DNA from: Ignavibacteria bacterium
Lineage (GTDB): Bacteria > Bacteroidota > Ignavibacteria > UBA10030 > F1-140-MAGs086
NCBI GenBank assembly: GCA_016873775.1
Contig: VGWC01000012.1
Coordinates: forward strand, 1 to 46,171
Direction: 5' to 3'
DNA length: 46,171 nucleotides
A program made the position numbers and the translations under genes. Positions 22,259-32,434 of this stretch are shown here, piece by piece. The notes beneath the pieces are model-generated. The model worked only from the letters and a program-made list of their open reading frames with translations, searched no databases and was not told the DNA's origin. Positions within the stretch are counted from its first letter, which is position 1; each line of letters begins with the position of its first letter.

Positions 22259-23470
22259 ATGGCAAAAGAGAAATTTGACCGTAGTAAACCACACGTTAAT
22301 ATAGGAACCATTGGTCACGTTGACCATGGAAAAACAACATTAACAGCCGCTATCACAATGGTACTGGCAAAAAAAGGACTTTCGCAGGTTCGTACGTTTG
22401 ATAGTATTGACAATGCACCGGAAGAACGAGAGCGCGGCATTACCATTGCAACCGCTCACGTTGAATATTCGACTGCAAACCGTCATTACGCACACGTTGA
22501 TTGTCCTGGGCACGCAGATTATATTAAGAATATGATTACCGGCGCAGCACAAATGGATGGTGCAGTGCTTGTTGTTGCTGCGACAGATGGTCCAATGCCT
22601 CAAACGCGCGAACATATTCTTCTCGCACGTCAAGTTGGTGTACCAAGAGTTGTTGTATTTATGAATAAATGTGACGCTGTCGACGACTCTGAGTTGTTAG
22701 ACTTGGTAGAACTTGAACTTCGCGACTTGTTAAAGAAATATGAATTTCCTGGAGATGAAATTCCTATTATTCGAGGTTCGGCGTTGAAAGCGATGGAAGG
22801 TGCATTAAAACCTGATGCAAAAATGGATGATCCCGCTTTTAAATGTATTGAAGAACTAATGAATGCAGTAGATTCATACGTTCCGATCCCAAAACGAGAC
22901 GTGGACAAGCCGTTTTTGATGCCTATTGAAGATGTGTTTTCTATTACAGGACGCGGAACCGTTGGGACGGGACGTGTAGAGCGTGGACACGCAAAAGTTG
23001 GAGACGAAGTCGAAGTTATTGGTCTTGGAGCCCATAAAAAAACAGTTGTAACTGGCGCAGAAATGTTTCGTAAAGAATTAGACGAGGTACGCGCTGGCGA
23101 CAATGCAGGATTGTTGTTACGCGGTGTTGAAAAAACGGACTTGGAACGAGGAATGGTCGTTGCGAAACCCGGCTCGATTACACCACATAAAAAATTTAAT
23201 GCTCAGGTGTACGTTTTGAAAAAAGAAGAAGGTGGACGACATACGCCGTTTTTCAACGGGTACCGTCCTCAGTTTTATTTCAGAACAACTGATGTTACGG
23301 GTGTGATTCAGATGCCTGCAGGCGTGGAAATGATTATGCCCGGTGACAATGTTGATAATCTTACTTGCGAACTGATAACAACGATTGCAATGGAAGAAGG
23401 ATTGCGATTTGCGGTTCGTGAAGGAGGACGCACTATTGGCGCAGGTGTTGTATCAAAGATTATTGAATAA
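22259..23470 (+). CDS. tuf: Translation elongation factor Tu
   Basis: EF-Tu of 403 residues delivers aminoacyl-tRNA to the ribosome. The GTPase motifs GHVDHGKT (19-26), DCPGHADY and NKCD are present, followed by the two beta-barrel domains. It is preceded by a strong AAGGAG Shine-Dalgarno site, one of the clearest in the window. It is about ten residues longer than E. coli EF-Tu, with the extra length near [20 protein letters not shown]. Only one copy is in the window. Confidence 0.97.
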   Translation: MAKEKFDRSKPHVNIGTIGHVDHGKTTLTAAITMVLAKKGLSQVRTFDSIDNAPEERERGITIATAHVEYSTANRHYAHVDCPGHADYIKNMITGAAQMDGAVLVVAATDGPMPQTREHILLARQVGVPRVVVFMNKCDAVDDSELLDLVELELRDLLKKYEFPGDEIPIIRGSALKAMEGALKPDAKMDDPAFKCIEELMNAVDSYVPIPKRDVDKPFLMPIEDVFSITGRGTVGTGRVERGHAKVGDEVEVIGLGAHKKTVVTGAEMFRKELDEVRAGDNAGLLLRGVEKTDLERGMVVAKPGSITPHKKFNAQVYVLKKEEGGRHTPFFNGYRPQFYFRTTDVTGVIQMPAGVEMIMPGDNVDNLTCELITTIAMEEGLRFAVREGGRTIGAGVVSKIIE

Positions 23471-23487
23471 CAAACGAAGCACGTTTC

Positions 23488-23793
23488 ATGAGCGGTCAAA
23501 AAATTCGAATCAAGTTAAAATCGTTCGACCATCATTTAATTGATAAATCTGCAGAAAAGATTATCAAAACAGTGAAGTCGACGGGAGCGGTTGTTGCGGG
23601 ACCAATCCCGCTTCCAACGAAACGAACGGTTTACACAGTATTACGTTCACCGCATGTTGATAAGAAATCGCGCGAACAGTTTGAAACGAGAATTCATAAA
23701 AGAGTTATTGACATTCTCGGTTCTTCAAACAAAACGGTTGATGCGCTTACCAAACTTGATTTGCCCGCTGGTGTCGAAGTAGAAATTAAATAG
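23488..23793 (+). CDS. rpsJ: 30S ribosomal protein S10
   Basis: S10 of 101 residues, a 30S head protein that also serves as NusE in antitermination together with NusG. It carries [19 protein letters not shown] at the start and [20 protein letters not shown] in the loop. It begins 17 bases after tuf, so the S10 cluster is joined to the str operon. Confidence 0.97.
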   Translation: MSGQKIRIKLKSFDHHLIDKSAEKIIKTVKSTGAVVAGPIPLPTKRTVYTVLRSPHVDKKSREQFETRIHKRVIDILGSSNKTVDALTKLDLPAGVEVEIK

Positions 23794-23812
23794 TTATGCT
23801 CATATTCAACCA

Positions 23813-24439
23813 ATGAATGGAATATTAGGAAAAAAATTAGGTATGATGCGTTTCTTCACAGAAAACGGAGAAGCGTTTCCCTGTACTGTAATTGAAGCAG
23901 GCCCTTGTCGTGTTGTTCAGGTAAAGACAATTGATACCGATGGATACAATGCCGTACAGCTTGGTTTCATTGACAAACTTGAACGCTTGGTGAACAAACC
24001 AATGGCTGGTCATTTTCGAAAAGCAGGAATAATGCCCGCGAGAAAATTAAAAGAATTTCGAGAAGAAAATGTATCTGAAGTAAAAGCGGGAATGGAAGTC
24101 AACGTTAGTGAAATCGTATCTGTCGGCGACTATGTAAAAATAGTTGGAACATCAAAAGGGCGTGGATTTCAAGGGGTTGTAAAACGTCATCATTTTGGCG
24201 GAGGAAAAAAAACACACGGTCAGAGCGACCGCGTGCGCGCTCCAGGTTCAATAGGTTCGTCATCGTATCCTTCTCGAGTATTTAAAGGAATGAGAATGGC
24301 AGGAAGAATGGGTAGCGAACGCGTTTCAGTAAAGAACTTAAAAGTCATTAAGGTTATACCTGAATCGAATATATTATTTGTGCATGGTTCAGTTCCCGGG
24401 CACATCAATAGTTACGTAGAAATTTATAAAGCGAAGTAA
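23813..24439 (+). CDS. rplC: 50S ribosomal protein L3
   Basis: L3 of 208 residues, an early assembly protein near the peptidyl-transferase centre. The start MNGILGKKLGMMRFF and the central GTSKGRGFQGVVKRHHFGGG and RAPGSIGSSSYPSRVFKG loops are typical. It is separated by one base from rplD. Confidence 0.97.
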   Translation: MNGILGKKLGMMRFFTENGEAFPCTVIEAGPCRVVQVKTIDTDGYNAVQLGFIDKLERLVNKPMAGHFRKAGIMPARKLKEFREENVSEVKAGMEVNVSEIVSVGDYVKIVGTSKGRGFQGVVKRHHFGGGKKTHGQSDRVRAPGSIGSSSYPSRVFKGMRMAGRMGSERVSVKNLKVIKVIPESNILFVHGSVPGHINSYVEIYKAK

Positions 24440-24440
24440 A

Positions 24441-25079
24441 ATGGAACTTGAAGTGTATAAAAAAAACGGTTCGCCGAGCGGAGAAAAAATATCGCTTTCG
24501 CCGGAAGTATTTGAAATTGAGCCGCATCAGCACGCAATGTATGAAGCGGTAAAATCATTTCTTGCAAATCAACGACAAGGAACGAATAAAACAAAAACTC
24601 GCGGTGAGGTTGCCGGCTCTGGAAAGAAATTGTGGAAACAAAAACATACTGGTCGCGCGCGAATGGGCTCGGCACGTTCTCCGCTTTGGAAAGGTGGCGG
24701 AACAATTTTTGGACCGCAGCCAAGAGATTATCGGTTCGACCTCCCGAAAAAAATCAAGCGACTTGCAAGAAAATCTGCGCTCAGTTATATGGCAAAAAAT
24801 TCCAGCATAAAAATCATTGAAGATTTTACGTTTGAAGAACCGAAAACCAGGCAAATGGCGGATGTGCTTAAAGCGTTGAACATTGACGGAAAGAAAACGC
24901 TCTTGCTAACACAATCCGCTGATAATAATATTCTTCGCGCAGGAAGGAATATCCCGTCGTTGCAAATTCTTGAAGCCCGAAAAGCATCAACGTACGAAAT
25001 ATTGAAATGTGAAATAGTTTTGTTTCAACAAAGCGCTATTGCTGCAATTGAGCAATCATTCGGAGGGAGTGAACAATGA
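24441..25079 (+). CDS. rplD: 50S ribosomal protein L4
   Basis: L4 of 212 residues with the long exit-tunnel loop KLWKQKHTGRARMGSARSP (about 54-72). In E. coli L4 also represses the S10 operon; a leader for that is not visible here because no gap exists upstream of rpsJ. The stop overlaps the rplW start by four bases (ATGA at 25076-25079), suggesting translational coupling. Confidence 0.96.
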   Translation: MELEVYKKNGSPSGEKISLSPEVFEIEPHQHAMYEAVKSFLANQRQGTNKTKTRGEVAGSGKKLWKQKHTGRARMGSARSPLWKGGGTIFGPQPRDYRFDLPKKIKRLARKSALSYMAKNSSIKIIEDFTFEEPKTRQMADVLKALNIDGKKTLLLTQSADNNILRAGRNIPSLQILEARKASTYEILKCEIVLFQQSAIAAIEQSFGGSEQ

Positions 25080-25366
25080 TTGGAATTTTGCATCGTCCCA
25101 TTGTTACAGAAAAAATGACGCGTATGGGAGAAAAGGGACAGTACGCATTTGAAGTGGATCTCCACGCAAATAAAATAGAAATAAAGCGTGCTATAGAAAA
25201 AAAATTTAACGTGAACGTAGAAAGTGTTCGCACAATGTCAGTAAAAGGAAAAACGAAATCACAGATGACCAAGCGTGGTCGTTTTGTTGGTAAAACACGA
25301 CATTGGAAAAAAGCAAATATCACCTTGAAAAAAGGTGACAAAATAGAATTCTTCGAAAATATCTAA
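25076..25366 (+). CDS. rplW: 50S ribosomal protein L23
   Basis: L23 of 96 residues at the tunnel exit, docking site for trigger factor and SRP. The N-terminal [14 protein letters not shown] and the [13 protein letters not shown] loop are family features. Its ATG is inside the rplD stop (ATGA). Confidence 0.96.
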   Translation: MIGILHRPIVTEKMTRMGEKGQYAFEVDLHANKIEIKRAIEKKFNVNVESVRTMSVKGKTKSQMTKRGRFVGKTRHWKKANITLKKGDKIEFFENI

Positions 25367-25379
25367 GGAACTATATCCG

Positions 25380-26177
25380 ATGGGAATTCGACAGTTAAAG
25401 CCAAATACACCCGGAACGCGGCATGCAATATTGCCTACATTTGATGAGATAACAAAATCGTATCCCGAAAAATCTCTCATCAAAATTCTTCCCAGCACTG
25501 GGGGGCGAAACAATAATGGACATATTACCTCACGACATCGTGGCGGACGTCATAAACGGTTTTATCGTATTATAGATTTTAAAAGAGAAAAGCGTGGCGT
25601 TGCGGCAAAGGTTACTGCTATTGAATATGACCCAAATCGTAATGCACGTATTGCTTTACTTCTTTATGCTGATGGCGCGCGAGCATATATACTTGCCCCA
25701 GATGGATTAAAAACAGATGCGGAAGTTTTTGCTGGTCCGGATGCAGACATAAAAGTTGGCAACGCTCTTCCACTTTCAAAAATTCCGGTTGGAACATTTG
25801 TTCATAACATTGAACTAAAGCCGGGAAAAGGCGGACAACTCGCACGAAGCGCGGGAACATCAGCGCAATTGATTGCAAAAGAGAATGAAAAAATTCAGAT
25901 TAAACTTCCTTCCGGACGAGTTGTAACAGTTTCGGAAAATTGTTATGCAACGGTTGGAATTGTAGGAAATCTTGACCACTTCAATATCAGTTATGGAAAA
26001 GCTGGAAGAATACGATGGTTGGGAATTCGCCCGCAATCGCGAGGAGTAGTGCAGAATCCCGTTGACCATCCACACGGTGGAGGTGAAGGAAAATCACCGC
26101 AAGGCAATCCTCACCCGGTTTCGCCTTGGGGCTGGAAAACCAAAGGTTATAAAACTGTACGAAAGAAAAATAAATAA
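25380..26177 (+). CDS. rplB: 50S ribosomal protein L2
   Basis: L2 of 265 residues, needed for subunit joining and peptidyl transfer. The conserved [19 protein letters not shown] and the C-terminal [15 protein letters not shown] containing the essential His are present. It is about ten residues shorter than E. coli L2, mainly in the middle. Confidence 0.97.
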   Translation: MGIRQLKPNTPGTRHAILPTFDEITKSYPEKSLIKILPSTGGRNNNGHITSRHRGGRHKRFYRIIDFKREKRGVAAKVTAIEYDPNRNARIALLLYADGARAYILAPDGLKTDAEVFAGPDADIKVGNALPLSKIPVGTFVHNIELKPGKGGQLARSAGTSAQLIAKENEKIQIKLPSGRVVTVSENCYATVGIVGNLDHFNISYGKAGRIRWLGIRPQSRGVVQNPVDHPHGGGEGKSPQGNPHPVSPWGWKTKGYKTVRKKNK

Positions 26178-26227
26178 TAATTCGTTGTTTAGTTTTTTGA
26201 GAAGAAACAAATAGTTTGTAGAAAAAA

Positions 26228-26509
26228 ATGTCTCGTTCAATTAAAAAAGGTCCGTTTGTAGACCCAAAGTTAGAAAAAAAAGTTAAAGCGATTTCCGGCG
26301 GGCAAAAAAAAGTTATCAAAACGTGGTCTCGCGCATCAACGATTACGCCGGATTTTATTGGGCATACGTTTGCAATTCACAATGGCAATAAATTTATCCC
26401 CGTGTATATTCACGAAGGAATGGTAGGTCATAAACTTGGTGAATTTGCACCAACTCGTATCTTTCGCGGGCATCCGGGAATGAAAAGTGAAGCGACAACG
26501 AAAGCATAA
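26228..26509 (+). CDS. rpsS: 30S ribosomal protein S19
   Basis: S19 of 93 residues in the 30S head. It starts [15 protein letters not shown] and contains [20 protein letters not shown], both typical. It is followed by rplV after 10 bases. Confidence 0.97.
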   Translation: MSRSIKKGPFVDPKLEKKVKAISGGQKKVIKTWSRASTITPDFIGHTFAIHNGNKFIPVYIHEGMVGHKLGEFAPTRIFRGHPGMKSEATTKA

Positions 26510-26519
26510 GAGAAATTCA

Positions 26520-26882
26520 ATGGAAGCACGCGCAATTAAACGATATACAAATTCTTCGCCTCGAAAAATGATGCTGATTGTAGATATGATTCGAGGAAAA
26601 AATGTTGAAGAAGCATTAACAATGCTCCATTTTTCAACAAAGCATGCTTCAAAAGTATGCGAAAAAACACTTCGTTCTGCGGTGTCAAATTTACAACAGA
26701 AAGAAGAAAAAACACGTATTTCTTCAGAACAATTATATGTAAAAGAAGCATATGTGAATCAGGCGCCAACGCTGAGGCGTATTCTTCCCGCGCCGATGGG
26801 AAGAGCGTTTCGCATCCGCAAACGTTCGCATCACTTAACATTGGTTGTTGCCGATATTCAGTCAAAGAAAGGTAAAAAATAA
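26520..26882 (+). CDS. rplV: 50S ribosomal protein L22
   Basis: L22 of 120 residues lining the exit tunnel. The start is ATG 26520, giving MEARAIKRYTNSSPRKMMLI; the frame is open upstream to 26487, but that part overlaps rpsS and is not L22-like. The tunnel hairpin RRILPAPMGRAFRIRKR is present. Confidence 0.95.
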   Translation: MEARAIKRYTNSSPRKMMLIVDMIRGKNVEEALTMLHFSTKHASKVCEKTLRSAVSNLQQKEEKTRISSEQLYVKEAYVNQAPTLRRILPAPMGRAFRIRKRSHHLTLVVADIQSKKGKK

Positions 26883-26919
26883 ATATGTTACATTATACTT
26901 TTTCTACCGAGGAGTAACA

Positions 26920-27567
26920 TTGGGTCAAAAAACACATCCGATTGGTTTTCGCCTTGGAGGAATTCGTTCATGGGATTCGAATTGGTATTCGAGTAAGAAA
27001 GAATTTTCTCATCAATTACAGGAAGATTTGAATCTTCGAAAATATGTTTTTAACCGTTTGAAGAAAGCGGGTGTTGGGCGAGTACTTATCGAACGGAAAG
27101 CGAAACGCCTTGAGGTTACAATTTTTACTTCGCGACCAGGAATAGTTATCGGAAGAAGTGGAAAAGACATCCAGTTGTTAGAAGGGGAACTATGCAAAAT
27201 TTCAAACAAAGAAATAAAAGTTTTAATCCAAGAAATTAAACGTCCAGAGTTGGATGCGACATTAGTGGGAGAACAAATTGCACAACAAATTGAAGGTCGT
27301 GTAACGGTTCGTCGCGCGATGAAAGGCGCAATGATGGCGGCAATGCGAATGGGGGCGATGGGAATACGCGTGATGTGTTCCGGTCGTTTGGGGGGAGCAG
27401 AAATTGCGCGCGCTGAACAATACAAGGAGGGACGAATTCCGTTGGGGACGTTGCGTTCCGATATAGATTTTTATCGCGCAACCGCAAATACGGTTTATGG
27501 AGCAATCGGCGTGAAAGTGTGGATTTGTCGCGGAGATATTTTGGAAGTAAAACGAGATACCAATTGA
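26920..27567 (+). CDS. rpsC: 30S ribosomal protein S3
   Basis: S3 of 215 residues at the mRNA entry channel. The start is TTG 26920, 5 bases after a strong GAGGAG (26909-26914); it gives (M)GQKTHPIGFRLGGIRSW, the normal N-terminus. The longer open frame from 26845 overlaps rplV. The KH domain motif VIGRSGKDIQLLE and the C-terminal GVKVWICRGDIL are present. Confidence 0.95.
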   Translation: MGQKTHPIGFRLGGIRSWDSNWYSSKKEFSHQLQEDLNLRKYVFNRLKKAGVGRVLIERKAKRLEVTIFTSRPGIVIGRSGKDIQLLEGELCKISNKEIKVLIQEIKRPELDATLVGEQIAQQIEGRVTVRRAMKGAMMAAMRMGAMGIRVMCSGRLGGAEIARAEQYKEGRIPLGTLRSDIDFYRATANTVYGAIGVKVWICRGDILEVKRDTN

Positions 27568-27579
27568 TTTTTAGCAACA

Positions 27580-27993
27580 ATGTTAGCACCGAAAAGAGTT
27601 AAATACCGAAAAGAACAACGGGGAAGAATGAAGGGAATTGCTACGCGAGGAGCGTACCTTTCCTTTGGTGATTATGGTTTAAAGGCAATGCAACCAGGAT
27701 GGATAACGCAGCGGCAAATAGAAGCGTGTCGTGTTACTCTCAGTAGAATGATGAAGCGTGAGGGAAAACTCTGGATTCGTATTTTTCCATCAAAACCTGT
27801 TTCCAAAAAACCTGCGGAAACGCGTATGGGAAGCGGAAAGGGAATCGTAGAATTTTGGGTTGCCTCTGTTGAGCCGGGAAGAATTTTATTTGAACTCGGC
27901 GGAGTAACGCGCGAAATAGCAGAAGAAGCGTTTAAGAATGCATCGCATAAACTTCCAATAAGAACAAAAGTTGTATCTCGAATCGGTTTGTAA
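27580..27993 (+). CDS. rplP: 50S ribosomal protein L16
   Basis: L16 of 137 residues near the A site. It begins [19 protein letters not shown] and contains [20 protein letters not shown], as in the family. The gene order rpsC-rplP-rpmC-rpsQ is standard. Confidence 0.97.
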   Translation: MLAPKRVKYRKEQRGRMKGIATRGAYLSFGDYGLKAMQPGWITQRQIEACRVTLSRMMKREGKLWIRIFPSKPVSKKPAETRMGSGKGIVEFWVASVEPGRILFELGGVTREIAEEAFKNASHKLPIRTKVVSRIGL

Positions 27994-28005
27994 AATAATA
28001 AAAAA

Positions 28006-28212
28006 ATGAAGCCATTGGAAATTCGACAAATGTCGGAAAAAGAATTAACGGAGCGAATTCGTAGCGAAGAAGAAATGCTTGCACAGTTAAAATTTCGACT
28101 TGCTACACACCAATTAGAGAGTCCGATAAAAGTCCGCGTAGTGCGTCGCGATATTGCGCGTATGAAAACCATTCTTCGCGAACGCCAACGTGCACAACAG
28201 AATAAGAAATAA
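28006..28212 (+). CDS. rpmC: 50S ribosomal protein L29
   Basis: Small helical protein of 68 residues at the tunnel exit. MKPLEIRQMSEKELTERI at the start and VRVVRRDIARMKTILRER at the end mark L29. Confidence 0.95.
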   Translation: MKPLEIRQMSEKELTERIRSEEEMLAQLKFRLATHQLESPIKVRVVRRDIARMKTILRERQRAQQNKK

Positions 28213-28221
28213 GCATATACG

Positions 28222-28491
28222 ATGCAAGAAGTTCAACCAAAACGAAAATTACGTAAATTAAGAACGGGCGTTGTTGTAAGCGACGTCAACGAAAAAACTA
28301 TTGTTGTAAAAATAGAACGTCAAGTGCCACATCCGATTTACCGAAAGTATCAGAAAAAGACTACCAAATTTATGGCGCACGACGAAAAGAACGATGCTCA
28401 TATAGGAGATACGGTAACAATTATGGAAACTCGTCCCCTCAGCGCGCGGAAACGATGGCGATTGGTAGAAATTGTTAAACGTGCAAAATAA
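28222..28491 (+). CDS. rpsQ: 30S ribosomal protein S17
   Basis: S17 of 89 residues, an early 16S rRNA binder. It shows [39 protein letters not shown] and the usual C-terminal VEIVKRAK. Confidence 0.96.
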   Translation: MQEVQPKRKLRKLRTGVVVSDVNEKTIVVKIERQVPHPIYRKYQKKTTKFMAHDEKNDAHIGDTVTIMETRPLSARKRWRLVEIVKRAK

Positions 28492-28506
28492 TCAAGAAAG
28501 TGTACG

Positions 28507-28875
28507 ATGATTCAAGAAGAAACAAATTTAGTAGTCGCAGATAATTCTGGGGCCAAAAAAGTACGGTGTATTCGTATTCTTGGTGGTCATGAAAGACGAT
28601 ATGCAGGAGTTGGTGATGTTATCGTTGTTTCTGTAAAAAGTGCGATTCCCGGAGCAGAAGTTAAAAAAGGAGAAGTGCATAAAGCGGTTGTTGTGCGAAC
28701 GACAAAAGAAACGAAACGAAAAGACGGTTCATTTATACGATTCGATGACAACGCGGCGGTGATTCTGAACGCGCAAGGAGAACCTCGAGGAACGAGAATA
28801 TTCGGGCCGGTTGCACGTGAGTTGCGTGATAGACAGTATATGAAAATTATTTCTTTAGCACCAGAAGTTTTGTAA
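28507..28875 (+). CDS. rplN: 50S ribosomal protein L14
   Basis: L14 of 122 residues at the subunit interface. [20 protein letters not shown] at the start and [20 protein letters not shown] at the end are near-invariant blocks. It begins the spc part of the cluster. Confidence 0.97.
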   Translation: MIQEETNLVVADNSGAKKVRCIRILGGHERRYAGVGDVIVVSVKSAIPGAEVKKGEVHKAVVVRTTKETKRKDGSFIRFDDNAAVILNAQGEPRGTRIFGPVARELRDRQYMKIISLAPEVL

Positions 28876-28885
28876 TTAAAGACCG

Positions 28886-29209
28886 ATGAAAGTTCATAAA
28901 AACGATACAGTAGTTATTGTTGCGGGAAATGACCGAGGGAAAACCGGGCGCATTCTCAAGGTGTTCCGAGATGATTCACGTGTCATTGTTGAAGGAGTGA
29001 AAGTTATAACGCGCCATTCGCGAAAAACTCAGAAAAATCCTCAAGGTGGAAGAACGCAACGTGAAGGTCCTATACATGTTTCCAATGTGATGGTTGTTTG
29101 TCCAAAATGTAACCAACCATCGAGACTTGGAAGAAAGCAAGTTTCGGATGTTACAACAGGACGCAAAACAATGATGCGTGTTTGCAAAAGTTGTGAAGAA
29201 ATGTTTTAA
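28886..29209 (+). CDS. rplX: 50S ribosomal protein L24 with zinc-type cysteine pairs
   Basis: L24 of 107 residues initiates 50S assembly. The N-terminal KOW motif includes [20 protein letters not shown]. The C-terminal part has two CxxC pairs, Cys72/Cys75 and Cys100/Cys103, which can bind zinc, as in many bacteria but not E. coli. Confidence 0.96.
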   Translation: MKVHKNDTVVIVAGNDRGKTGRILKVFRDDSRVIVEGVKVITRHSRKTQKNPQGGRTQREGPIHVSNVMVVCPKCNQPSRLGRKQVSDVTTGRKTMMRVCKSCEEMF

Positions 29210-29226
29210 ACAGAGACAAGAAAACA

Positions 29227-29871
29227 ATGGCGAAAGAAAAAACACAACCGAAAGAAAAATCAAAAGTAGCAACGAAGGATGCGCCGGAAGAAACAATTCC
29301 GCCGCGCTTGAAACTATTATGGAAAGATACTATCGTTTCTGCTTTGATGAAGAGATTTGAATTTCATAATATTATGCAGGTTCCGAAGTTAGAACGGATT
29401 GCGTTGAATGTTGGCATTGGTAAAGCGATGCAGCAAGACGCCAAAATTCTCGAAGTTGTTACCAAAGAATTAGAACAAATTGTCGGGCAAAAACCGGTCG
29501 TAACGAAAGCCAAAAAATCTATTTCTAACTTCAAACTTAGAGAAGGCATGCCCGTTGGAGTGCGCGTAACCTTGCGTGGAGCGCGAATGTATGAATTTCT
29601 TGACAGGTTTATTAATATTGCAATACCACGAATCAGAGATTTTCGCGGATTATCTGATAAATCGTTTGATGGACGAGGAAACTATACAACAGCAGTGAAA
29701 GAACAAGTAGTATTTCCGGAAATAGATGTTGATAAAGTAACGAAATTATTTGGAATGGATATCACAATAGTAACAACGGCACGCACAGATGAAGAATCGT
29801 ATGAATTGTTAAAAGCGTTTGGAATGCCGTTTGTAAAGCGTCAACAAATCATTGAAGCAAAGACAGCATAA
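29227..29871 (+). CDS. rplE: 50S ribosomal protein L5 with N-terminal extension
   Basis: L5 of 214 residues binds 5S rRNA. The core begins near residue 25 ([20 protein letters not shown]) and has [20 protein letters not shown] and the C-terminal [20 protein letters not shown]. The first 25 residues are a Lys/Glu-rich tail not found in the usual 180-residue L5. The ATG 29227 follows the AAGAAAAC context; a later start would remove the tail but no ATG fits before the conserved part. Confidence 0.95.
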   Translation: MAKEKTQPKEKSKVATKDAPEETIPPRLKLLWKDTIVSALMKRFEFHNIMQVPKLERIALNVGIGKAMQQDAKILEVVTKELEQIVGQKPVVTKAKKSISNFKLREGMPVGVRVTLRGARMYEFLDRFINIAIPRIRDFRGLSDKSFDGRGNYTTAVKEQVVFPEIDVDKVTKLFGMDITIVTTARTDEESYELLKAFGMPFVKRQQIIEAKTA

Positions 29872-29894
29872 CACGAGAAAGGAAACGTATATTT

Positions 29895-30080
29895 ATGGCG
29901 CGATTAGCAATGCGGGAAAAAGCAAAAAAAACACCACGATTCCAAGTTCGCAAACACAACAGATGCAGTATGTGCGGAAGACCGCGTTCGTATATAAGAA
30001 GATTTGGTATTTGTCGCTTATGTTTTCGCCATCTTGCATTAGAGGGAAAAATTCCAGGCATTCAAAAAGCCAGTTGGTAA
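29895..30080 (+). CDS. rpsN: 30S ribosomal protein S14, zinc-binding type
   Basis: S14 of 61 residues, the short zinc (C+) form, with Cys24/Cys27 and Cys40/Cys43. It ends in the standard [11 protein letters not shown]. It occupies the normal rplE-rpsN-rpsH slot. Confidence 0.96.
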   Translation: MARLAMREKAKKTPRFQVRKHNRCSMCGRPRSYIRRFGICRLCFRHLALEGKIPGIQKASW

Positions 30081-30123
30081 TTTTTTCATAACCACGGAGA
30101 AGTTTTGATTTTTAAGATTAAGT

Positions 30124-30516
30124 ATGCATTCTGACCCAATAGCAGATTATTTAACGAGAGTACGAAATGCGTTACGCGCAGGACGAAAAGTTGTTGATAT
30201 TCCATCTTCAAATGTAAAGCGTTCTATATCCGACGTGCTCATGAAGCAAAAATTTATTGATAGTTACGAAGTTATCAACGATACTTCAAAAAAAACTATT
30301 CGAATTAAGTTAAAGTATTTTGAAGGACAATCGGTTATTTCTGGATTGCGCAGAATCAGCAAACCCGGACTTCGAATTTACAGTTCATCAGACGAATTGC
30401 CCCGCGTAATGAATGGCTTAGGCATTTCTATTGTTTCCACTTCAAAAGGCGTGCTGTCCGATAAAGATGCGCGAGCAATTGGAGTCGGCGGCGAAGTGTT
30501 GTGCTACATTTGGTAA
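30124..30516 (+). CDS. rpsH: 30S ribosomal protein S8
   Basis: S8 of 130 residues organises the 16S central domain and in E. coli represses the spc operon. It starts MHSDPIADYLTRVRNALRAG and ends with STSKGVLSDKDARAIGVGGE and a short tail, both typical. Confidence 0.97.
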   Translation: MHSDPIADYLTRVRNALRAGRKVVDIPSSNVKRSISDVLMKQKFIDSYEVINDTSKKTIRIKLKYFEGQSVISGLRRISKPGLRIYSSSDELPRVMNGLGISIVSTSKGVLSDKDARAIGVGGEVLCYIW

Positions 30517-30539
30517 CTAAATTGAATCAGTAAAAGAAT

Positions 30540-31088
30540 ATGTCTCGTATAGGTCGAAAACCGATAGCAATTCCATCGGGTGTTGAGATAAAAAAAACAG
30601 GAACCTTGCTTTCCGTCAAAGGTCCAAAAGGAACGCTTTCTGCGAATGTACACATGTCGGTCAATGTAGAACAAAACAAGAATGAGTTATTTTGTACGGT
30701 TTCGGAAACGACAAAATTTGTTAAAGCGTTGCATGGATTATGGCGAGCCAATCTCAATAATATGATACTTGGTGTAACCAATGGGCATGAAAAAAAATTG
30801 GAAATCATTGGCGTTGGATATAAAGCGGAAATCCTAGGAAAACGCATACGACTTTTGTTAGGTTTTTCGCACCCGATATTACTTTCGGTACCGGATGGAA
30901 TTACTATTAAAACACCGACACCAACTTCTATCGTTATCAATGGTGCAGATAAAACATTGGTTGGTCAAGTAGCGGCAAAAATACGTTCGTTTCGTCCGCC
31001 AGAACCATATAAAGGAAAAGGCGTTCGTTATGCGGGTGAATACGTTCGTAAGAAAGCAGGAAAAGCAGCGGCAACCGCAGGAAAGTAA
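30540..31088 (+). CDS. rplF: 50S ribosomal protein L6
   Basis: L6 of 182 residues near the factor-binding site. [17 protein letters not shown] at the start and [20 protein letters not shown] near the C-terminus are conserved. Confidence 0.97.
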   Translation: MSRIGRKPIAIPSGVEIKKTGTLLSVKGPKGTLSANVHMSVNVEQNKNELFCTVSETTKFVKALHGLWRANLNNMILGVTNGHEKKLEIIGVGYKAEILGKRIRLLLGFSHPILLSVPDGITIKTPTPTSIVINGADKTLVGQVAAKIRSFRPPEPYKGKGVRYAGEYVRKKAGKAAATAGK

Positions 31089-31114
31089 TTTTTGAAGAAT
31101 ATTTTTTTAGTAGT

Positions 31115-31483
31115 ATGATTATCAAAAGCCGCAGTATTGCGAGACGAAAAATTCAAGTGCGTGTTCGAAAGAAAATTTCCGGAACGTCAGAGCGACCAAG
31201 ATTATGTGTCTATCGAAGTTTGCTACATATCTATGCGCAAATAATAGATGATACTATGGGAAATACGCTTTGCTCAACGTCAACTCTTTCTCCATCGCTT
31301 TCGGAACAATTGAAAGAAGTCAAAGGAAAGATGAACATATCCAAGATAGTTGGAAAAGAAATTGCACGAGTTGCATTGGAAAAAAACATCACACGCGTTG
31401 TGTTTGACCGAAGTGGATATTTATTCCACGGGAATATAAAATCGCTTGCTGATGGCGCGCGCGAAGGTGGATTGAAGTTTTAA
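31115..31483 (+). CDS. rplR: 50S ribosomal protein L18
   Basis: L18 of 122 residues, a 5S rRNA binder. It has [20 protein letters not shown] at the start and [20 protein letters not shown] near the end. Unusually the next gene is not rpsE but a tRNA-Gln, 50 bases downstream. Confidence 0.96.
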   Translation: MIIKSRSIARRKIQVRVRKKISGTSERPRLCVYRSLLHIYAQIIDDTMGNTLCSTSTLSPSLSEQLKEVKGKMNISKIVGKEIARVALEKNITRVVFDRSGYLFHGNIKSLADGAREGGLKF

Positions 31484-31533
31484 AATACGCATAACAAGTT
31501 GAGAATACAATCTCCGCGAAAGTATGTTGTCGT

Positions 31534-31604
31534 TGCCGAGTCGTCTAATGGCAGGACACCGGCCTTTGGAGCCGTTTGTGGAGGTTCGAATCCTCCCTCG
31601 GCAG
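31534..31604 (+). tRNA. tRNA-Gln (TTG) inside the spc operon
   Basis: The acceptor TGCCGAG pairs with CTCGGCA. The D arm is GTCT...GGAC, the anticodon loop CTTTGGA gives TTG, and the T arm is GGAGG-TTCGAAT-CCTCC. The U1-A72 pair and G73 are identity elements for glutaminyl-tRNA synthetase. The anticodon stem has one C-T mismatch at its outer pair. CCA is not fully encoded. It lies between rplR and rpsE on the same strand, so it must be cut out of the ribosomal-protein transcript or have its own promoter. Confidence 0.9.
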
Positions 31605-31650
31605 CATAAGAATATTATTTTCAAATAACTCTTTAAAAAGAAAAACAACA

Positions 31651-32211
31651 TTGTTACGAATAAAAGCAAATGAACTGAATTTGAGAGACCGTTTAGTTCA
31701 CGTTGGACGAACGACGAAAGTAGTCAAAGGTGGCAAACGTATGGGATTTAGTGCTATTGTAGTTGTTGGCGACGGCAATGGGCACATTGGCGTTGGTCTT
31801 GGGAAGGCGCGCGAAGTAAGTAATGCAATCGCAAAAGGAAATGAAGATGCGAGAAAAAATATTGTAAAAGTACATATTCTCAAAGGCACTGTTCCTCATA
31901 CAGTCATTGGGAAATATGGTGCGGCGCGAGTGATGTTGAAGCCGGCATCACCGGGAACGGGAATTATTGCAGGGGGCGGAGTTCGCGCAGTTGTTGAATC
32001 TGCCGGCATTAAAGATATACTTACGAAATCCGTAGGCGTTTCTCAAAATCCTCACAATATTGTAAAAGCAACTTTAAATGCATTAATGACGTGTGTTGAC
32101 CCGTTGACTGTTTCTCAGCGCCGTGGGATTTCGTTGAAAGAATTGTTTGGAACAATACGAAAACCAAATATTGAAACTGCGCTTGAAGCGGAAGAAACAA
32201 CGGTAAATTAA
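31651..32211 (+). CDS. rpsE: 30S ribosomal protein S5
   Basis: S5 of 186 residues, important for decoding accuracy and mRNA unwinding. The conserved core has [37 protein letters not shown] and [20 protein letters not shown]. The open frame runs back to 31576 inside the tRNA, which is not plausible. The first reasonable start is TTG 31651, giving (M)[18 protein letters not shown]; the nearby ATG is out of frame. No clear Shine-Dalgarno site is seen, so the exact start is moderately sure. Confidence 0.9.
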   Translation: MLRIKANELNLRDRLVHVGRTTKVVKGGKRMGFSAIVVVGDGNGHIGVGLGKAREVSNAIAKGNEDARKNIVKVHILKGTVPHTVIGKYGAARVMLKPASPGTGIIAGGGVRAVVESAGIKDILTKSVGVSQNPHNIVKATLNALMTCVDPLTVSQRRGISLKELFGTIRKPNIETALEAEETTVN

Positions 32212-32221
32212 GTGTACAATT

Positions 32222-32410
32222 ATGTCGGAAAAGAAAATTAAAATTACACAAACTAAAAGTATTGCAGATACGTTGGATAACCACAAACGCACTATTATTG
32301 CACTTGGTTTAGGTCGCCCAAACTACTCAGTGATTAAAAACGATACTCCCCAAATACGTGGAATGGTAAAGAGAGTAAGTTACTTAGTGAGAGTTGAAGA
32401 AGTAGCATAG
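32222..32410 (+). CDS. rpmD: 50S ribosomal protein L30
   Basis: L30 of 62 residues. KKIKITQTKSIADTLDNHKR and IRGMVKRVSYLVRVEEV match the small bacterial L30. It lies in the normal rpsE-rpmD-rplO order. Confidence 0.95.
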   Translation: MSEKKIKITQTKSIADTLDNHKRTIIALGLGRPNYSVIKNDTPQIRGMVKRVSYLVRVEEVA

Positions 32411-32434
32411 GTAATATTTCTAAAAGATTTTTAT

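Noticed and set aside
26845-26919. Upstream extension of rpsC from ATG 26845
   Set aside because: It overlaps rplV; a GAGGAG site points to TTG 26920, after which the S3 sequence begins as expected.
31576-31650. Upstream extension of rpsE from ATG 31576
   Set aside because: The start would lie inside the tRNA-Gln gene and the added residues are not S5-like.
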